Assembly: GCA_020632975.1 (NCBI GenBank)
Contig: JACKEL010000001.1
Location: 124,001 to 188,000, forward strand
DNA length: 64,000 bases
DNA from: Myxococcales bacterium
Lineage (GTDB): Bacteria > Myxococcota_C > UBA6777
Direction of reading: 5' to 3'
The position numbers and the translations under genes were made by a program. Positions 8,901-16,813 of this stretch are shown here, piece by piece; the first letter of the stretch is position 1; each line of letters begins with the position of its first letter. A model generated the notes under the pieces. The model saw only the letters and a program-made list of their open reading frames with translations. It ran no database searches and had not been told where the DNA came from.

Positions 8901-9934
8901 GGGAGCTTTTGCATGTCTTGGGCTCGCCTTCTCCTGAGCCAAAGATCGAGATCTTCTATCACCACGAACACCTGCTCCAAGTGGATCTCCACAAAGCACT
9001 ACAACGCTGGTCCCATGTGAGCCACCAGGTCCAAACCCTCCGCGACAATCCTGCTTGTGCCCGCGAAGAACACGAAGCACTCAACGAAACGCACCCTTCT
9101 CTCTTTGCAAAAGTCGATGACGCGGTGTGGAAAGACGTCACGGCTCCTTATCTCCAAAAAGGAGAGCGACCCAAGATCGCGATCCTGCGGGAGCAAGGCG
9201 TCAATGGACAGATCGAGATGGCGGCGGCCTTTGATCGTGCGGGCTTTCAGGCTGTGGATGTCCACATGACCGACTTGTTGCAAGGACGAACGCAGATCAA
9301 CGACTTTCGCATCTTTGTGGCTTGTGGGGGTTTTAGTTATGGCGATGTCTTGGGAGCGGGTGGAGGTTGGGCGCGTTCGATCTTGTTTCATCACAAGATC
9401 CGCGACGACTTCCAACGTTTCTTTGAACGCCAAGACACCCTTAGTCTGGGGGTTTGCAATGGTTGCCAGATGCTTTCGACCTTGGCTCCGCTGATCCCAG
9501 GTGCCACACACTGGCCTCGTTTTGTACGCAATACCTCTGAACAGTTCGAGGCGCGCCTAAGCATGGTCCACATCGAAGAGACCACCTCTGTCTTCCTCCA
9601 AGGCATGCAAGGGGCCCAACTGCCCATCGCAGTGGCTCACGGTGAAGGCCGCGCCTACTTCCAACACGAGACCCAACAAGATCTCGCCCAACCTCACGTC
9701 GCTTTGCGCTACCTCGATCCAACAGGGCATCCCACACAACGCTACCCATTCAATCCAAATGGCTCTCCACAAGGTATCGCGGGACTCACAAGCGCTGATG
9801 GACGGGCCACGATCATGATGCCCCACCCAGAACGGGTATTTCGCACGATCCAGCTTTCTTGGCATCCTTCAACATGGGGCGAAGATAGCCCATGGCTCCG
9901 CATGTTCCGCAACGCAAGAGCTTGGATCGACTAA
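5960..9934 (+). CDS. purL: Phosphoribosylformylglycinamidine synthase, single-chain (large) type
   Basis: 1324 residues from a TTG start set by AAGGAGG five bases upstream; the protein then begins shortly before PPALSDFR, the usual N-terminal motif. It converts FGAR, glutamine and ATP to FGAM in purine synthesis. It is colinear with the E. coli enzyme: N-terminal PurS-like domain, linker (LALAEDEITYL, FAQANSEHCRHKIF), two AIRS-type synthase halves (KVETHNHPTAI, GGEIRDEGATGRG, NNEFGRPNLLGYFR, GLGGGAASSM, PVGKDSMSMRTTW, AYHDRSDGGLW) and a C-terminal glutamine amidotransferase (ACGGFSYGDVLGAG, nucleophile Cys1166 in LGVCNGCQM, final PHPERVF). Length matches the roughly 1300-residue single-chain type. 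It stands alone, with no other pur gene in the window. Confidence 0.97.
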   Translation: MQKNSPIHPIPTQVPHDGSIFWVAGPPALSDFRRLRLLEELRQSHPALHDLQSETVYLVQTNAPLQEAEQHQLLQLLEDGQHRPAQLTKGYLFLVVPRLGTISSWSSKATDIAQISGLTKVQRLEQGVAYWLHSYQPLEDLEQSKIAEQLHDKMTQSILRDFSDLSQLLTKAEPRPLRHIPLLSQGIAALEQANQDLGLALAEDEITYLVERYQALQRDPTDVELMMFAQANSEHCRHKIFRGSWRIDGEEQPHSLFSMIQHTAQATPQGILSAYHDNAAIIEGWEGQRFFADPTDQHYRAKTEPIHILMKVETHNHPTAIAPHPGAATGSGGEIRDEGATGRGGKPKAGLTGFSVSNLRIPHHLEPWEEQDPGKPARIASPLQIMLEGPIGAAAFNNEFGRPNLLGYFRSFELPATRKASAQQPAQAPDWRGYHKPIMLAGGLGNIRADHLHKLPLQEGAQIVVLGGPAMLIGLGGGAASSMSTGQSRESLDFASVQRANPEIQRRCQEVIDRCWGLGTENPILSVHDVGAGGLSNAVPEIIHDAGFGGEFQLRAIPNADLGMNPLAIWCNEAQERYVLAIAPNALDAFEKIAQRERCPFAVIGQATTQQHLTLQDQHFQDHPIDIPMDLLFGKAPRMHRDVEHLPPYGDDFDAQNIDLYDAAMRVLSHPTVASKQFLITIGDRSITGLVARDQMIGPWQTPVSDVALTTSCFEGYTGEAMSMGERTPLALLDAPASGRMAIGEALTNLASTYVRDLRDIKLSANWMVAAGSPGEDAALYDTVKAVGLELCPALGLAIPVGKDSMSMRTTWADTTGQKHSVTSPLSLIMSAFAPIPDVRKTATPLLQQTQSPEETVLLLVDLGQGKHRLGGSILAQCYEKLGKQAPDLENAETFKGFFQAMQTLHQQELLLAYHDRSDGGLWATLCEMAFASRCGLQIDLAPLGPQSTKALFCEELGAVLQVERKALKTVQEIFSKQGIGELLHVLGSPSPEPKIEIFYHHEHLLQVDLHKALQRWSHVSHQVQTLRDNPACAREEHEALNETHPSLFAKVDDAVWKDVTAPYLQKGERPKIAILREQGVNGQIEMAAAFDRAGFQAVDVHMTDLLQGRTQINDFRIFVACGGFSYGDVLGAGGGWARSILFHHKIRDDFQRFFERQDTLSLGVCNGCQMLSTLAPLIPGATHWPRFVRNTSEQFEARLSMVHIEETTSVFLQGMQGAQLPIAVAHGEGRAYFQHETQQDLAQPHVALRYLDPTGHPTQRYPFNPNGSPQGIAGLTSADGRATIMMPHPERVFRTIQLSWHPSTWGEDSPWLRMFRNARAWID

Positions 9935-10047
9935 ACCTCCCGACCACATACTTCTTCCTCGGTCCTTTTCATATCCAGCAGCGTACATAGAATCAGAACC
10001 TTCCCTTGTGATCTGCATCCAATCAAAGACGACACCAAACAAGGAGC

Positions 10048-10692
10048 ATGGAACGAGACATGGGACGCCCCGCTGGACGCACCAACCAAGGACACGAAGA
10101 AGAAAAACGCAGACTGGCTGCCAAGCTTGCGGAAAGGCTTGTCCAACCCGACGGTCCCAAGACAAGTTTCCAAAGCCTCGCTGAAGCCTGCGAAGTCAGC
10201 CGCGCCACCTTGCGCCATTACTTTGGCGATCACCAAGGCGCGATCCACGCCGCCATCGAATGCCTCGCCGCCCAAGGCGAACCTCACGTCGCAAGCGTCG
10301 CCCACGCAGAGTTCGGACACGTCCGTGATGCCCTGTCCACCTTGCTGCGTTTGTTGGCTGTGGCTTGGCAACGCTATGGTGTCGGCGCAATTCATCGGAT
10401 GGGCCTAGAGATCGGTCTCGGCGATGCGCAACTTGGGCCGCTCTACGTCCAACAACTTCTTGAACCCACCATCCAAGCCTTTGAAAAAAGGCTCATGATC
10501 CATATCCAACGTGGCGAACTTCGCCCCATGGACCCGCGCACAGGCTCTCTCTTGCTGCTTTCCCCCCTATTGATCGCCCTTTTGCACCAAGAAGAACTTG
10601 GCGGACGCAAGTGTCGCCCCCTCGATCTAGACGAGTTTCTGACGTCCCATCTCGACGCATTCCTCCGCGCTTGGGCTCCCTTGCCCGAATAA
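10048..10692 (+). CDS. TetR/AcrR-family transcriptional regulator
   Basis: 214 residues; AAGGAG precedes the ATG. The N-terminal 60 residues hold the TetR helix-turn-helix: a Lys/Arg/Glu-rich first helix (EEEKRRLAAKLAERL), then TSFQSLAEACEVSRATLRHYF, where SxATLRHYF is the recognition helix and its end. The rest is a helical ligand-binding/dimer domain (about residues 70-205) with no recognisable ligand signature. It converges with the LysR gene that follows (15-base gap) and has no divergent partner, so its target is unclear. Confidence 0.88.
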   Translation: MERDMGRPAGRTNQGHEEEKRRLAAKLAERLVQPDGPKTSFQSLAEACEVSRATLRHYFGDHQGAIHAAIECLAAQGEPHVASVAHAEFGHVRDALSTLLRLLAVAWQRYGVGAIHRMGLEIGLGDAQLGPLYVQQLLEPTIQAFEKRLMIHIQRGELRPMDPRTGSLLLLSPLLIALLHQEELGGRKCRPLDLDEFLTSHLDAFLRAWAPLPE

Positions 10693-10707
10693 AGAGAGCT
10701 CGCTGGC

Positions 10708-11613
10708 CTACAAAGCGCGCGGATCGACTGGAAAAACAGCGCCTTGCACGATGGCATCCCACACCACGGCGATACGAGGAACATCACGTAAGGCCCGATG
10801 TCCCACCAACCACAGCTCCCCAAGGGGCAACACATCAAGTTCTTTTTGCAGCGGGGGTGGCAAGGTCAGCGCTTGTAGCGCCGTCGCTTGTTGCATCGTA
10901 GAGTGAAGCAAGACCACGCCGATCCCTGCTTCAGCAGCGCGGATCTGTACTTCGATGGAGTCCGTTCGCAAGATCACGGAGGAAGGCGGGACACGTTCCA
11001 TCAGCCAAGTAATGTCCGTAAGATGCGCCATCCTCGGTCCCCAAGTGATCCAACGAAGTTGCGACCAAGACGTCACTTTGCCCACGCTCTCGAAGTAAGC
11101 GGGAGAACCGCAAACACGAAGAACATCCTGTCCCAACCGCACAGAGATCAGATCCCCACTCTGCGGACGGTGCCCTCGCAACGCGATATCCGTCTCTCTC
11201 CGCGAAAGATCCGCATAGCCTGTTTCTGCATCGATCTGTAGCTGTAACTTCGGATAAAGCGACAACAGCGGGCCCAGCCGCGTTCCAAGAAAGTAGCTCG
11301 CGACTCCAGGCGGCGCACTGAGCCGCACCAGCCCCTCCACCTCGCGATCAAACCCCTCCGCCACACGCAAAAACCCTGCTGCCGCGAGTTCTGCGGACTC
11401 CGCAAAGGGGATCATCTGCTCCGCAACGGCGGTCATCAAGACGCCTTGCCGCGTGCGATCAAAGATCCTTACCCCCAAAAGATCTTCGACAGCATCCAAA
11501 CGCCGCCCCACCGTCGAAGCATTGACCCCCAACACCTTGGCGGCTCCCAACAACGAACCTTCCCTTGCTAGCGCCAAGATCAAACGCAACTCATCCCAAG
11601 ACATCGACTCCAT
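10708..11613 (-). CDS. LysR-family transcriptional regulator
   Basis: 301 residues. The ATG is chosen because GGAGG lies five bases upstream; the reading frame opens four codons earlier with a TTG. The N-terminal winged helix reads WDELRLILALAREGSLLGAA, then KVLGVNASTVGRRLDAVEDLLGVRIFDR. The C-terminal part is a periplasmic-binding-like effector domain (about 90-295) with the DIALRG and AAEAGIGVVLLHS features of the family. It is divergent from an NAD-dependent epimerase gene, the usual arrangement for a LysR protein controlling its neighbour, and a palindrome lies in the shared promoter region. Confidence 0.92.
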   Translation of the reverse strand: MESMSWDELRLILALAREGSLLGAAKVLGVNASTVGRRLDAVEDLLGVRIFDRTRQGVLMTAVAEQMIPFAESAELAAAGFLRVAEGFDREVEGLVRLSAPPGVASYFLGTRLGPLLSLYPKLQLQIDAETGYADLSRRETDIALRGHRPQSGDLISVRLGQDVLRVCGSPAYFESVGKVTSWSQLRWITWGPRMAHLTDITWLMERVPPSSVILRTDSIEVQIRAAEAGIGVVLLHSTMQQATALQALTLPPPLQKELDVLPLGELWLVGHRALRDVPRIAVVWDAIVQGAVFPVDPRAL

Positions 11614-11686
11614 CGCAACCTCCAAACCATCCCTCGGGCCTATCCCTCATGACACTCAACCTATAACAGCTCCCTCCTATTGATCT

Positions 11687-11698
11687 TATATGCATATA
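11687..11698. promoter_or_regulatory. Perfect palindrome TATATGCATATA between LysR and epimerase genes
   Basis: A 12-base palindrome centrally placed in the 211-base divergent promoter region. With the preceding T it also fits the T-N11-A core typical of LysR sites. It may be the operator used by the flanking LysR protein, but an AT-rich promoter element cannot be excluded. Confidence 0.4.
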
Positions 11699-11824
11699 CG
11701 CAAAACAACAATGCGATAAAGGTGATTGTTTTGCAAAAATACAAAGCTATTCTTGTTTTCAGAGACAACGATTCAACACTCGATGCCCTACAAGCGAGGG
11801 AAAAAACAAGAGAAGGAGCCCATC

Positions 11825-12784
11825 ATGAGCAACGCACGCCAACAACTTCATGTCATCCTTGGTGCTGGACAAATTGGTCCCAAACTTGCGCAAGAACTTT
11901 TGCAACGCGGCCATCAAGTACGTATGGTTCGTCGCGGTCCTTCGGGCGCAACACAGCCTGGCCTCACTTGGATGCGAGGCGACATGACAGATGCAGCCTT
12001 TGCCAAGGAAGCCCTTCAAGGCGCAGACGTCGTGTACAACTGCACCAATCCCCCTGACTACCACAAATGGGATGGGATTCTCCAACCACTTTTTCGCGGT
12101 ATCATCGAGGCGACAGCGCGTTCGGGCGCTCGACTGGTCACCCTTGATAACCTCTATATGTACGGAAAACCCGATACATCTCCCTTTAACGAGCAAACCC
12201 CCATGCGCCCTTGTAGCACCAAAGGCACATTGCGCGCCCAGATGGTCGAAGAGTTGTTTGCAGCCCACAAACGCGGCGATGTCCGCGTCACAAGTGGCCG
12301 AGCTTCAGACTTTTTTGGCCCCGAAACACCACTAAGTATGATCTCTTCACCGCGTTTCTTTGAGCGACTGGCAAAAGGCAAAAGCCTAGAAGTCTTTGGG
12401 AACCCTGATCTTCCACGCTCTTATAGCTACTCACCTGATGTCGCCCGTGGGCTCGCGATCTTGGGCGAGCACCCCGAAGCGGACGGACGGGCTTGGCACC
12501 TCCCCGTGATCCATGGGATGACGTCGCGTAAACTTGTCGAAGCTTTCGCCAAAGCAGCCAATAAACCTGCAAAGCTCCAAGTCCTTCCTCCTTTTCTTTT
12601 CCAGGTCATTGGTTTGTTTAGCCCGATGTTGCGAGCGGTACGTGAGATGATGTACCAATGGGAGATCCCCTACGCCTTGGATGATAGCGACTTTCGCAAG
12701 ACCTTTGGTGTAGAAGCAACCCCCCTTGAAGTCGCAGTGACCGAGACCCTCCGCACTGAAGCCCCTACACTTTTGAAGAAGTGA
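11825..12784 (+). CDS. NAD(P)-dependent epimerase/reductase (extended SDR family)
   Basis: 319 residues. The ATG is preceded by AAGGAG; the frame is open 33 codons further upstream without a site. The Rossmann motif is at the N-terminus (VILGAGQIGPKLAQELLQRG), followed by the acidic GDMTD turn and VYNCTNPPDYHKW. The mid-region LDNLYMYGKP occupies the place of the catalytic YxxxK, with variation, so it may be an atypical SDR. SGRASDFFGPETPLSMI and SYSPDVARGLAIL match the substrate side of NAD-dependent epimerase/dehydratase-like proteins. No signal peptide. It is divergent from a LysR gene that probably controls it. The substrate is unknown. Confidence 0.8.
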   Translation: MSNARQQLHVILGAGQIGPKLAQELLQRGHQVRMVRRGPSGATQPGLTWMRGDMTDAAFAKEALQGADVVYNCTNPPDYHKWDGILQPLFRGIIEATARSGARLVTLDNLYMYGKPDTSPFNEQTPMRPCSTKGTLRAQMVEELFAAHKRGDVRVTSGRASDFFGPETPLSMISSPRFFERLAKGKSLEVFGNPDLPRSYSYSPDVARGLAILGEHPEADGRAWHLPVIHGMTSRKLVEAFAKAANKPAKLQVLPPFLFQVIGLFSPMLRAVREMMYQWEIPYALDDSDFRKTFGVEATPLEVAVTETLRTEAPTLLKK

Positions 12785-12790
12785 TGTGTA

Positions 12791-12843
12791 CCCTATGGCA
12801 TCTTTTGCAAAGGGAGCATATTGCTCTCTTTTTCGCCATAGGG
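12791..12843. terminator. Nested inverted repeat with inner terminator-like hairpin
   Basis: The inner stem GGGAGCA-TAT-TGCTCTC (7 pairs, one G-U) is followed directly by TTTTT, a typical intrinsic terminator for the epimerase gene. It is enclosed by perfect 9-base outer arms CCCTATGGC and GCCATAGGG. The outer pair is not needed for termination, so the whole may form a longer stem or be a relic of a small mobile hairpin. Confidence 0.6.
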
Positions 12844-12853
12844 ACAAAAATCG

Positions 12854-15532
12854 ATGAGAAGGATCAGTATCTTTTGTTTTTTGACGAGTCTTTTCTTGAT
12901 CAGCAGCCTTTGGAATTGCACTCCTCCCACCACCAACAGTGAACAAACCACATCAGACGCAAGCCCCGACGAAAACAAACCACAGTGCGTCGCAGCCCGC
13001 GACTGTTCGGGGAGTGAAGACTGTGTGGAAGGCAAGTGCGTAAAGACCACATCGTGCAAAACCTTCGCAGACTGCCAAGAAACCCATACCTGCTACAAAA
13101 GTCGCTGTGTAACCCGCTGCGATGTTGACACGGACTGTCCTGCACAACACGTCTGCACCTACGGGCAGTGTCACAAGCCTGTTTGGAAGACCGCCGATCC
13201 CCCCAACAAAGACAGCACGACCCCCAAAGCCATCCAAGCAGGCTTGGGTCTAGCCCATCTCGACGTTCCTTTGGGCATCTCGATGGCAGGTTATGGTCTG
13301 CGGGTCGGTCCTACGAGCCCTTACGCTGAGTCACTTGGTGCGACAACAGGCCAGTACGATCGCTTTTACATCAAAGCCCTAGCACTCGATGATGGGGTCA
13401 AGCGTGTGATCCTCGTGCGCAGCCCGATGTGTTGGGTCTCTGACTTCCTTCATCAACACATCACCCAATACATCATCGACAAGATCGGGGTGGATCTCTC
13501 AAACAGCCTGATCATCACAGCCACACACACGCACTCTGGCCCCGGTCGTTTCTGGAACTTGCTTCCTGGCAAAAGCCTGGGATTCCTTGGCTATGGTGAG
13601 TTTTTGCCCGAAGGGTTCCGCCGCATCGTGGCTTCTTTTGGTGATGCAATCATCGCTGCCAACAAAGACCTCAAGCCCGCGCGTTTCGGTTATGCCGTGG
13701 ACCCCAACTTTGATCAGGCTGGCGAGATCTTCTCTGATCGACGCGGTGCTTCTCCTAGCGAAAAACACCCGATCCTTACGGTCATGCGTATCGACCGCGA
13801 AGATGGAACCCCGCTCGCAGTGTTGTTTAGCTTCCCGATGCACGGGATTATCCACGAGTTTAACAACTTCTCTTTGACGCAAGATGCCGCAGGTGGCGCA
13901 GAGATGGGCGTCCAAGACTTCTTTGAACAACGCACCCAAAAGCGGATCGAAGCCTTCTTTATGCAAGGACCTGCGGGCGATGTGTCCCCTCGTGGCGACA
14001 AAAAACGCCACAAAGACATCCGCAGGATGCAGATGATTGGCGCGCTTACAGCCCCCAGCATCTGGAAGATGTACGATCAGATCCAACCCAAAACCGATAT
14101 CCGCCTTGATATCGTCAACAAACGCATTGGGATCTCTCGCAAGTTGATCGGCTACAAAGATGACGAGTTCTACGAAGACAAAGACGGCAAAAAGATGCCC
14201 TACCGTTTTGGCGGACTCAAGTGCGTGGACCAAGCCTTCGATTACAACAAAGAGCCCGACAAAAAACACGAAGACGGCCATCTTGGTTGCGTCCTCAATA
14301 TCGAGATGATCAACGATGGAACGCCCGTCCCACAGTTTGCCAAAACACGTCTGACTGCGGCCAAGATCGGCGATCTTGTGGTCGCGACGTTCCCTGGCGA
14401 AGCGACCTCTTTCTTGGCGCGACGCTTGCGCAGAGATCTCGATACACTCAGCGGTGGCAAACTCAAAGATCTCCTTGTGCTCGGTTACTCCCAAGATCAC
14501 CACTTCTACCTACTTGAAGAACAAGACTGGTGGCGCGGTGGTTATGAAGCATCCATGAATATCTGGGGCCCTCGCTTTGGGGAATATCTCGAAAAGAACC
14601 TCTCTGAACTGGCCAACCAGCTTTGGATGGACAAAAAGCCTGATAATGCGACAGGAATCCTCCCACAAGACTTCTTTGAACTCGATCTATCCCCCACTGT
14701 GGCGCGCGAAAAGACCCCCACTGCGGGCCAGATCGTCCAGCAGCCTCCCAAGACCTACATGCGCCTCGAGAACCCCCTAACCTTCGTGCTTTCGGGCGGA
14801 TTCCTTGGCGTGGACAACCCCTATGTCGTCCTCCAAAAACAAGATGGCGGAAGCTTCAAAGATGTCGAACGCATCGCAGGACGCATCTACGACGACAGCA
14901 CCCACCGCATCATCATGTCTTTCACCAAGAAAGACAGCGCATGGCACTACACTTTTTCTTTCGAAGAACTGCAAGACTTTCCTACAGGAACCTACCGTTT
15001 CCGCGTCGAAGGAAAGCAATGGGATGGCGAAAAGATCGTCCCTTACACCGCAGAAACCGATGCCTTTGAGATCAAAGAAACCGACAAGATCCAGCTTTGG
15101 AATCCGCAAGTCAAAGACAAGAAGTTGGAGATCTTCGTGGGTTATCCCGCAGGTACCAACGACGATGGCACCACCGCCTTTGAAAAGCTGATCGCAGTGG
15201 GACACCGCTTGCGTTCGTCCCTGACCCACTGGGCCGCGCCCAAACCCATCGACCAGCCCGACAAAGCCTCCGCCCAGATCGTCATCACCCAAGGCGGAAC
15301 CCAAGTGCTTTCTCAGTCAGCACAGCTCAAAGAGGCCGAAGAAAGGGAACTCACTGTCGTGACCTCGCGCGACAAAGAAGGAAAGACCACCACAGAAAAC
15401 CAGACGGGCCTTGTCTCCGTGCTTTCCTTCGATATCACAAGCCTCGCAACAGGCACCTACCAAGTTGAGATCAGTTTTACAGATGCCCACGGAAACAAGG
15501 GTACTTGGAAAAAAGACCTCGACGTCCCCTGA
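12854..15532 (+). CDS. Neutral/alkaline ceramidase-like lipoprotein
   Basis: 892 residues. A signal peptide ends in a weak lipobox at Cys22. Residues about 45-115 are a Cys-rich EGF-like segment (DCSGSEDCVEGKC, DCQETHTCYKSRC, DTDCPAQHVCTYGQC) common in myxobacterial surface proteins. From about residue 130 the chain follows the neutral ceramidase fold: AGLGLAHLDVPLGISMAGYG, the zinc/active-site TATHTHSGPGRFW (about 220), FSFPMHGIIHEFNN, FMQGPAGDVSPRGD and a C-terminal part with TFPGEATSFLARRLR and GYSQDHHFYLLEEQDWWRGGYE. The family hydrolyses ceramide to sphingosine and fatty acid. It is longer than typical bacterial ceramidases (about 650) and the last 200 residues look like added beta-rich domains. 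The actual substrate is unproven. Confidence 0.82.
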   Translation: MRRISIFCFLTSLFLISSLWNCTPPTTNSEQTTSDASPDENKPQCVAARDCSGSEDCVEGKCVKTTSCKTFADCQETHTCYKSRCVTRCDVDTDCPAQHVCTYGQCHKPVWKTADPPNKDSTTPKAIQAGLGLAHLDVPLGISMAGYGLRVGPTSPYAESLGATTGQYDRFYIKALALDDGVKRVILVRSPMCWVSDFLHQHITQYIIDKIGVDLSNSLIITATHTHSGPGRFWNLLPGKSLGFLGYGEFLPEGFRRIVASFGDAIIAANKDLKPARFGYAVDPNFDQAGEIFSDRRGASPSEKHPILTVMRIDREDGTPLAVLFSFPMHGIIHEFNNFSLTQDAAGGAEMGVQDFFEQRTQKRIEAFFMQGPAGDVSPRGDKKRHKDIRRMQMIGALTAPSIWKMYDQIQPKTDIRLDIVNKRIGISRKLIGYKDDEFYEDKDGKKMPYRFGGLKCVDQAFDYNKEPDKKHEDGHLGCVLNIEMINDGTPVPQFAKTRLTAAKIGDLVVATFPGEATSFLARRLRRDLDTLSGGKLKDLLVLGYSQDHHFYLLEEQDWWRGGYEASMNIWGPRFGEYLEKNLSELANQLWMDKKPDNATGILPQDFFELDLSPTVAREKTPTAGQIVQQPPKTYMRLENPLTFVLSGGFLGVDNPYVVLQKQDGGSFKDVERIAGRIYDDSTHRIIMSFTKKDSAWHYTFSFEELQDFPTGTYRFRVEGKQWDGEKIVPYTAETDAFEIKETDKIQLWNPQVKDKKLEIFVGYPAGTNDDGTTAFEKLIAVGHRLRSSLTHWAAPKPIDQPDKASAQIVITQGGTQVLSQSAQLKEAEERELTVVTSRDKEGKTTTENQTGLVSVLSFDITSLATGTYQVEISFTDAHGNKGTWKKDLDVP

Positions 15533-15779
15533 GCCCCACGACCACCTCTCTTTTCTCCATCCCTCCCAAGACTTCGCCTTTTTTCACGGCTCTGCTTTTC
15601 CCACGACTCTGCTTTCTCCACAAAACAGCCTATTTTCGCGCTGTGTTCATCCCCACAGATCTCCCCCCTCACAACGCTGCTTTCCCCCTATACGACCGCC
15701 TTTTTCGCGCCTTCACCATCCTCACTCCCTATCCCTTTTCCCCATAGCACGGCCTTTTCCGCGCCATCAGTGCCTATGT
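15533..15779. other. Pyrimidine-rich intergenic segment with degenerate short repeats
   Basis: The + strand is rich in C and T, with loosely repeated motifs such as GCCTTTTTTCACGGCT, GCCTATTTTCGCGCTG, GCCTTTTTCGCGCC and GCCTTTTCCGCGCC. No gene is supported. It separates the convergent ceramidase-like and SRPBCC genes and could be decayed repeat DNA. Confidence 0.35.
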
Positions 15780-16262
15780 TCATGCAGAGAGCAAGTGCCC
15801 ACCAAACTTTTTCTGAAGCCTTTTGTGGCGATGAGCAAAGACGCCCCGCGCAAACCACCGAACCATCGGCCCTGCAAAGGGTAGCCGAGGCTCGATCTCC
15901 AACGTATCGGTCACGATGCACTGTTGCTCACCATCCTCGACGATATCCCGTCGATGCCACCAACGCTTTTGCAAGAGAGAAGAAGACCTCTCATCAAAAA
16001 AGCTCTCGGGATCAGCATCATAGAGAAAGAGTTTGTGAAGATCGAAAGGAAGCAAACCAAACAGCAACAAGATGCTCGAAAACAACGCTTGTCCTGGGGA
16101 TTTGATCCCTTCAAGCGGCAAACGCAGCGTATCGTCGCCTGACATGCGGATCCAAGGGCTTAACTCTTCGTTGACGCCTTTCCACGAAAAGGCGTGCGCA
16201 GCGACTTGTTCACGAGGGGCTTGGAGCCGAGAAGAGAAGGAAAAGGTTATACTTTTTGCCAT
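15780..16262 (-). CDS. SRPBCC (START-like/polyketide cyclase-like) protein
   Basis: 160 residues. The pattern fits the ligand-binding SRPBCC proteins: an N-terminal strand with F.SRLQAPREQVAAHAFSWKGVNEEL.P, a central hydrophobic stretch, LFLYDADPESFFDE, a strand with DIVEDGEQQCIVTDTLEIEP and a long C-terminal helix ending near F..R...LQKKFG. Such proteins form a hydrophobic cavity that binds lipids or polyketides, and some act as cyclases. It starts only three bases after the final stop of the upstream interrupted gene, and its AGGTGA ribosome binding site overlaps that stop, so the two are probably translated as a unit. No signal peptide. Confidence 0.72.
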   Translation of the reverse strand: MAKSITFSFSSRLQAPREQVAAHAFSWKGVNEELSPWIRMSGDDTLRLPLEGIKSPGQALFSSILLLFGLLPFDLHKLFLYDADPESFFDERSSSLLQKRWWHRRDIVEDGEQQCIVTDTLEIEPRLPFAGPMVRWFARGVFAHRHKRLQKKFGGHLLSA

Positions 16263-16265
16263 GTC

Positions 16266-16664
16266 TCACCTAGAGAAAAGAGGGGGATACATACACGCAG
16301 CATACCCCATCACCTCCATCCCATCGCAAGTTTCGGTGGGAAGCGGTTCCCAACCTCTTTGAAGGCGGGCCTCCAAAAGCTCTTGCGCAGACGGGCGATG
16401 GTCCCACACAGCGACCGCTGTGAGCGCGCCAAGTCAGGTTGTATCAAACACCAAGTGGATCGTCTCTCCCCACGAAAACACCACATCATGGGTGTATTCG
16501 TCTTGTACGATGACTTCCACAAGTTGACATGCGGGCTGACATCCCAAGGCCCAACGCAAGACCTCTTCCAAGGTTTGTTGGCCACACAAAGATCTTTCTA
16601 AAAACGTACGCTGCTCACTCGACAACAGCTCCATTCCTTCCGTTGGTACGGCATCTTGAGACAT
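16266..16664 (-). CDS. Candidate selenoprotein: small conserved-looking protein with in-frame UGA at codon 77
   Basis: The ATG has AAGGAG eight bases upstream. The frame reads 76 residues to LVFDTT, meets TGA, then continues in the same frame with coherent protein-like sequence (LGALTAVAVWDHRPSAQELL, RGWEPLPTE, GYAACMYPPL) to a second TGA, giving 132 residues if the first TGA is read as selenocysteine. Eleven bases after the TGA is a 16-base hairpin, CACAGC-GGUC-GCUGUG, whose GGUC loop and position match bacterial SECIS elements. The final stop lies three bases before the SRPBCC start. The family is not recognised; other cysteines are at 27, 42, 46, 113 and 124. The alternative is a nonsense mutation or a sequencing error in a decaying gene. 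A shorter 76-residue product would also be made. Confidence 0.7.
16407..16422 (-). promoter_or_regulatory. SECIS-like hairpin downstream of the in-frame UGA
   Basis: On the minus strand the TGA (16436-16434) is followed by 11 bases and then CACAGC-GGTC-GCTGTG: a perfect six-pair stem with a GGUC tetraloop, whose first G is 18 bases after the UGA. Bacterial SECIS elements need a small apical loop with G and U about 16-37 bases after the UGA; E. coli fdhF also presents GGUC in its loop at nearly the same distance. The fold was judged by eye. Confidence 0.65.
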
Positions 16665-16813
16665 CTCGCCGACTCCTTCTGGGTTGCTTTTTTCCAAACA
16701 CTCTGACACGCTACCAAAACAAAAAAGAGACACTTCACTTGAGGTTATGGACGAAAACCTAAGCATTGTGTTGCTTGTGATCCTCCATTTCTTCCTTTCA
16801 TCTTGAGGTGCTT

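Noticed and set aside
13499..14503. 334-residue minus strand frame opposite the ceramidase-like gene
   Set aside because: Antisense to a gene with catalytic motifs; the minus product has no recognisable domain.
16434..16664. Plain 76-residue gene ending at the first TGA
   Set aside because: Coding-like sequence continues after the TGA, a SECIS-like hairpin follows and the downstream gene begins three bases after the later stop. The short product remains a possible by-product.
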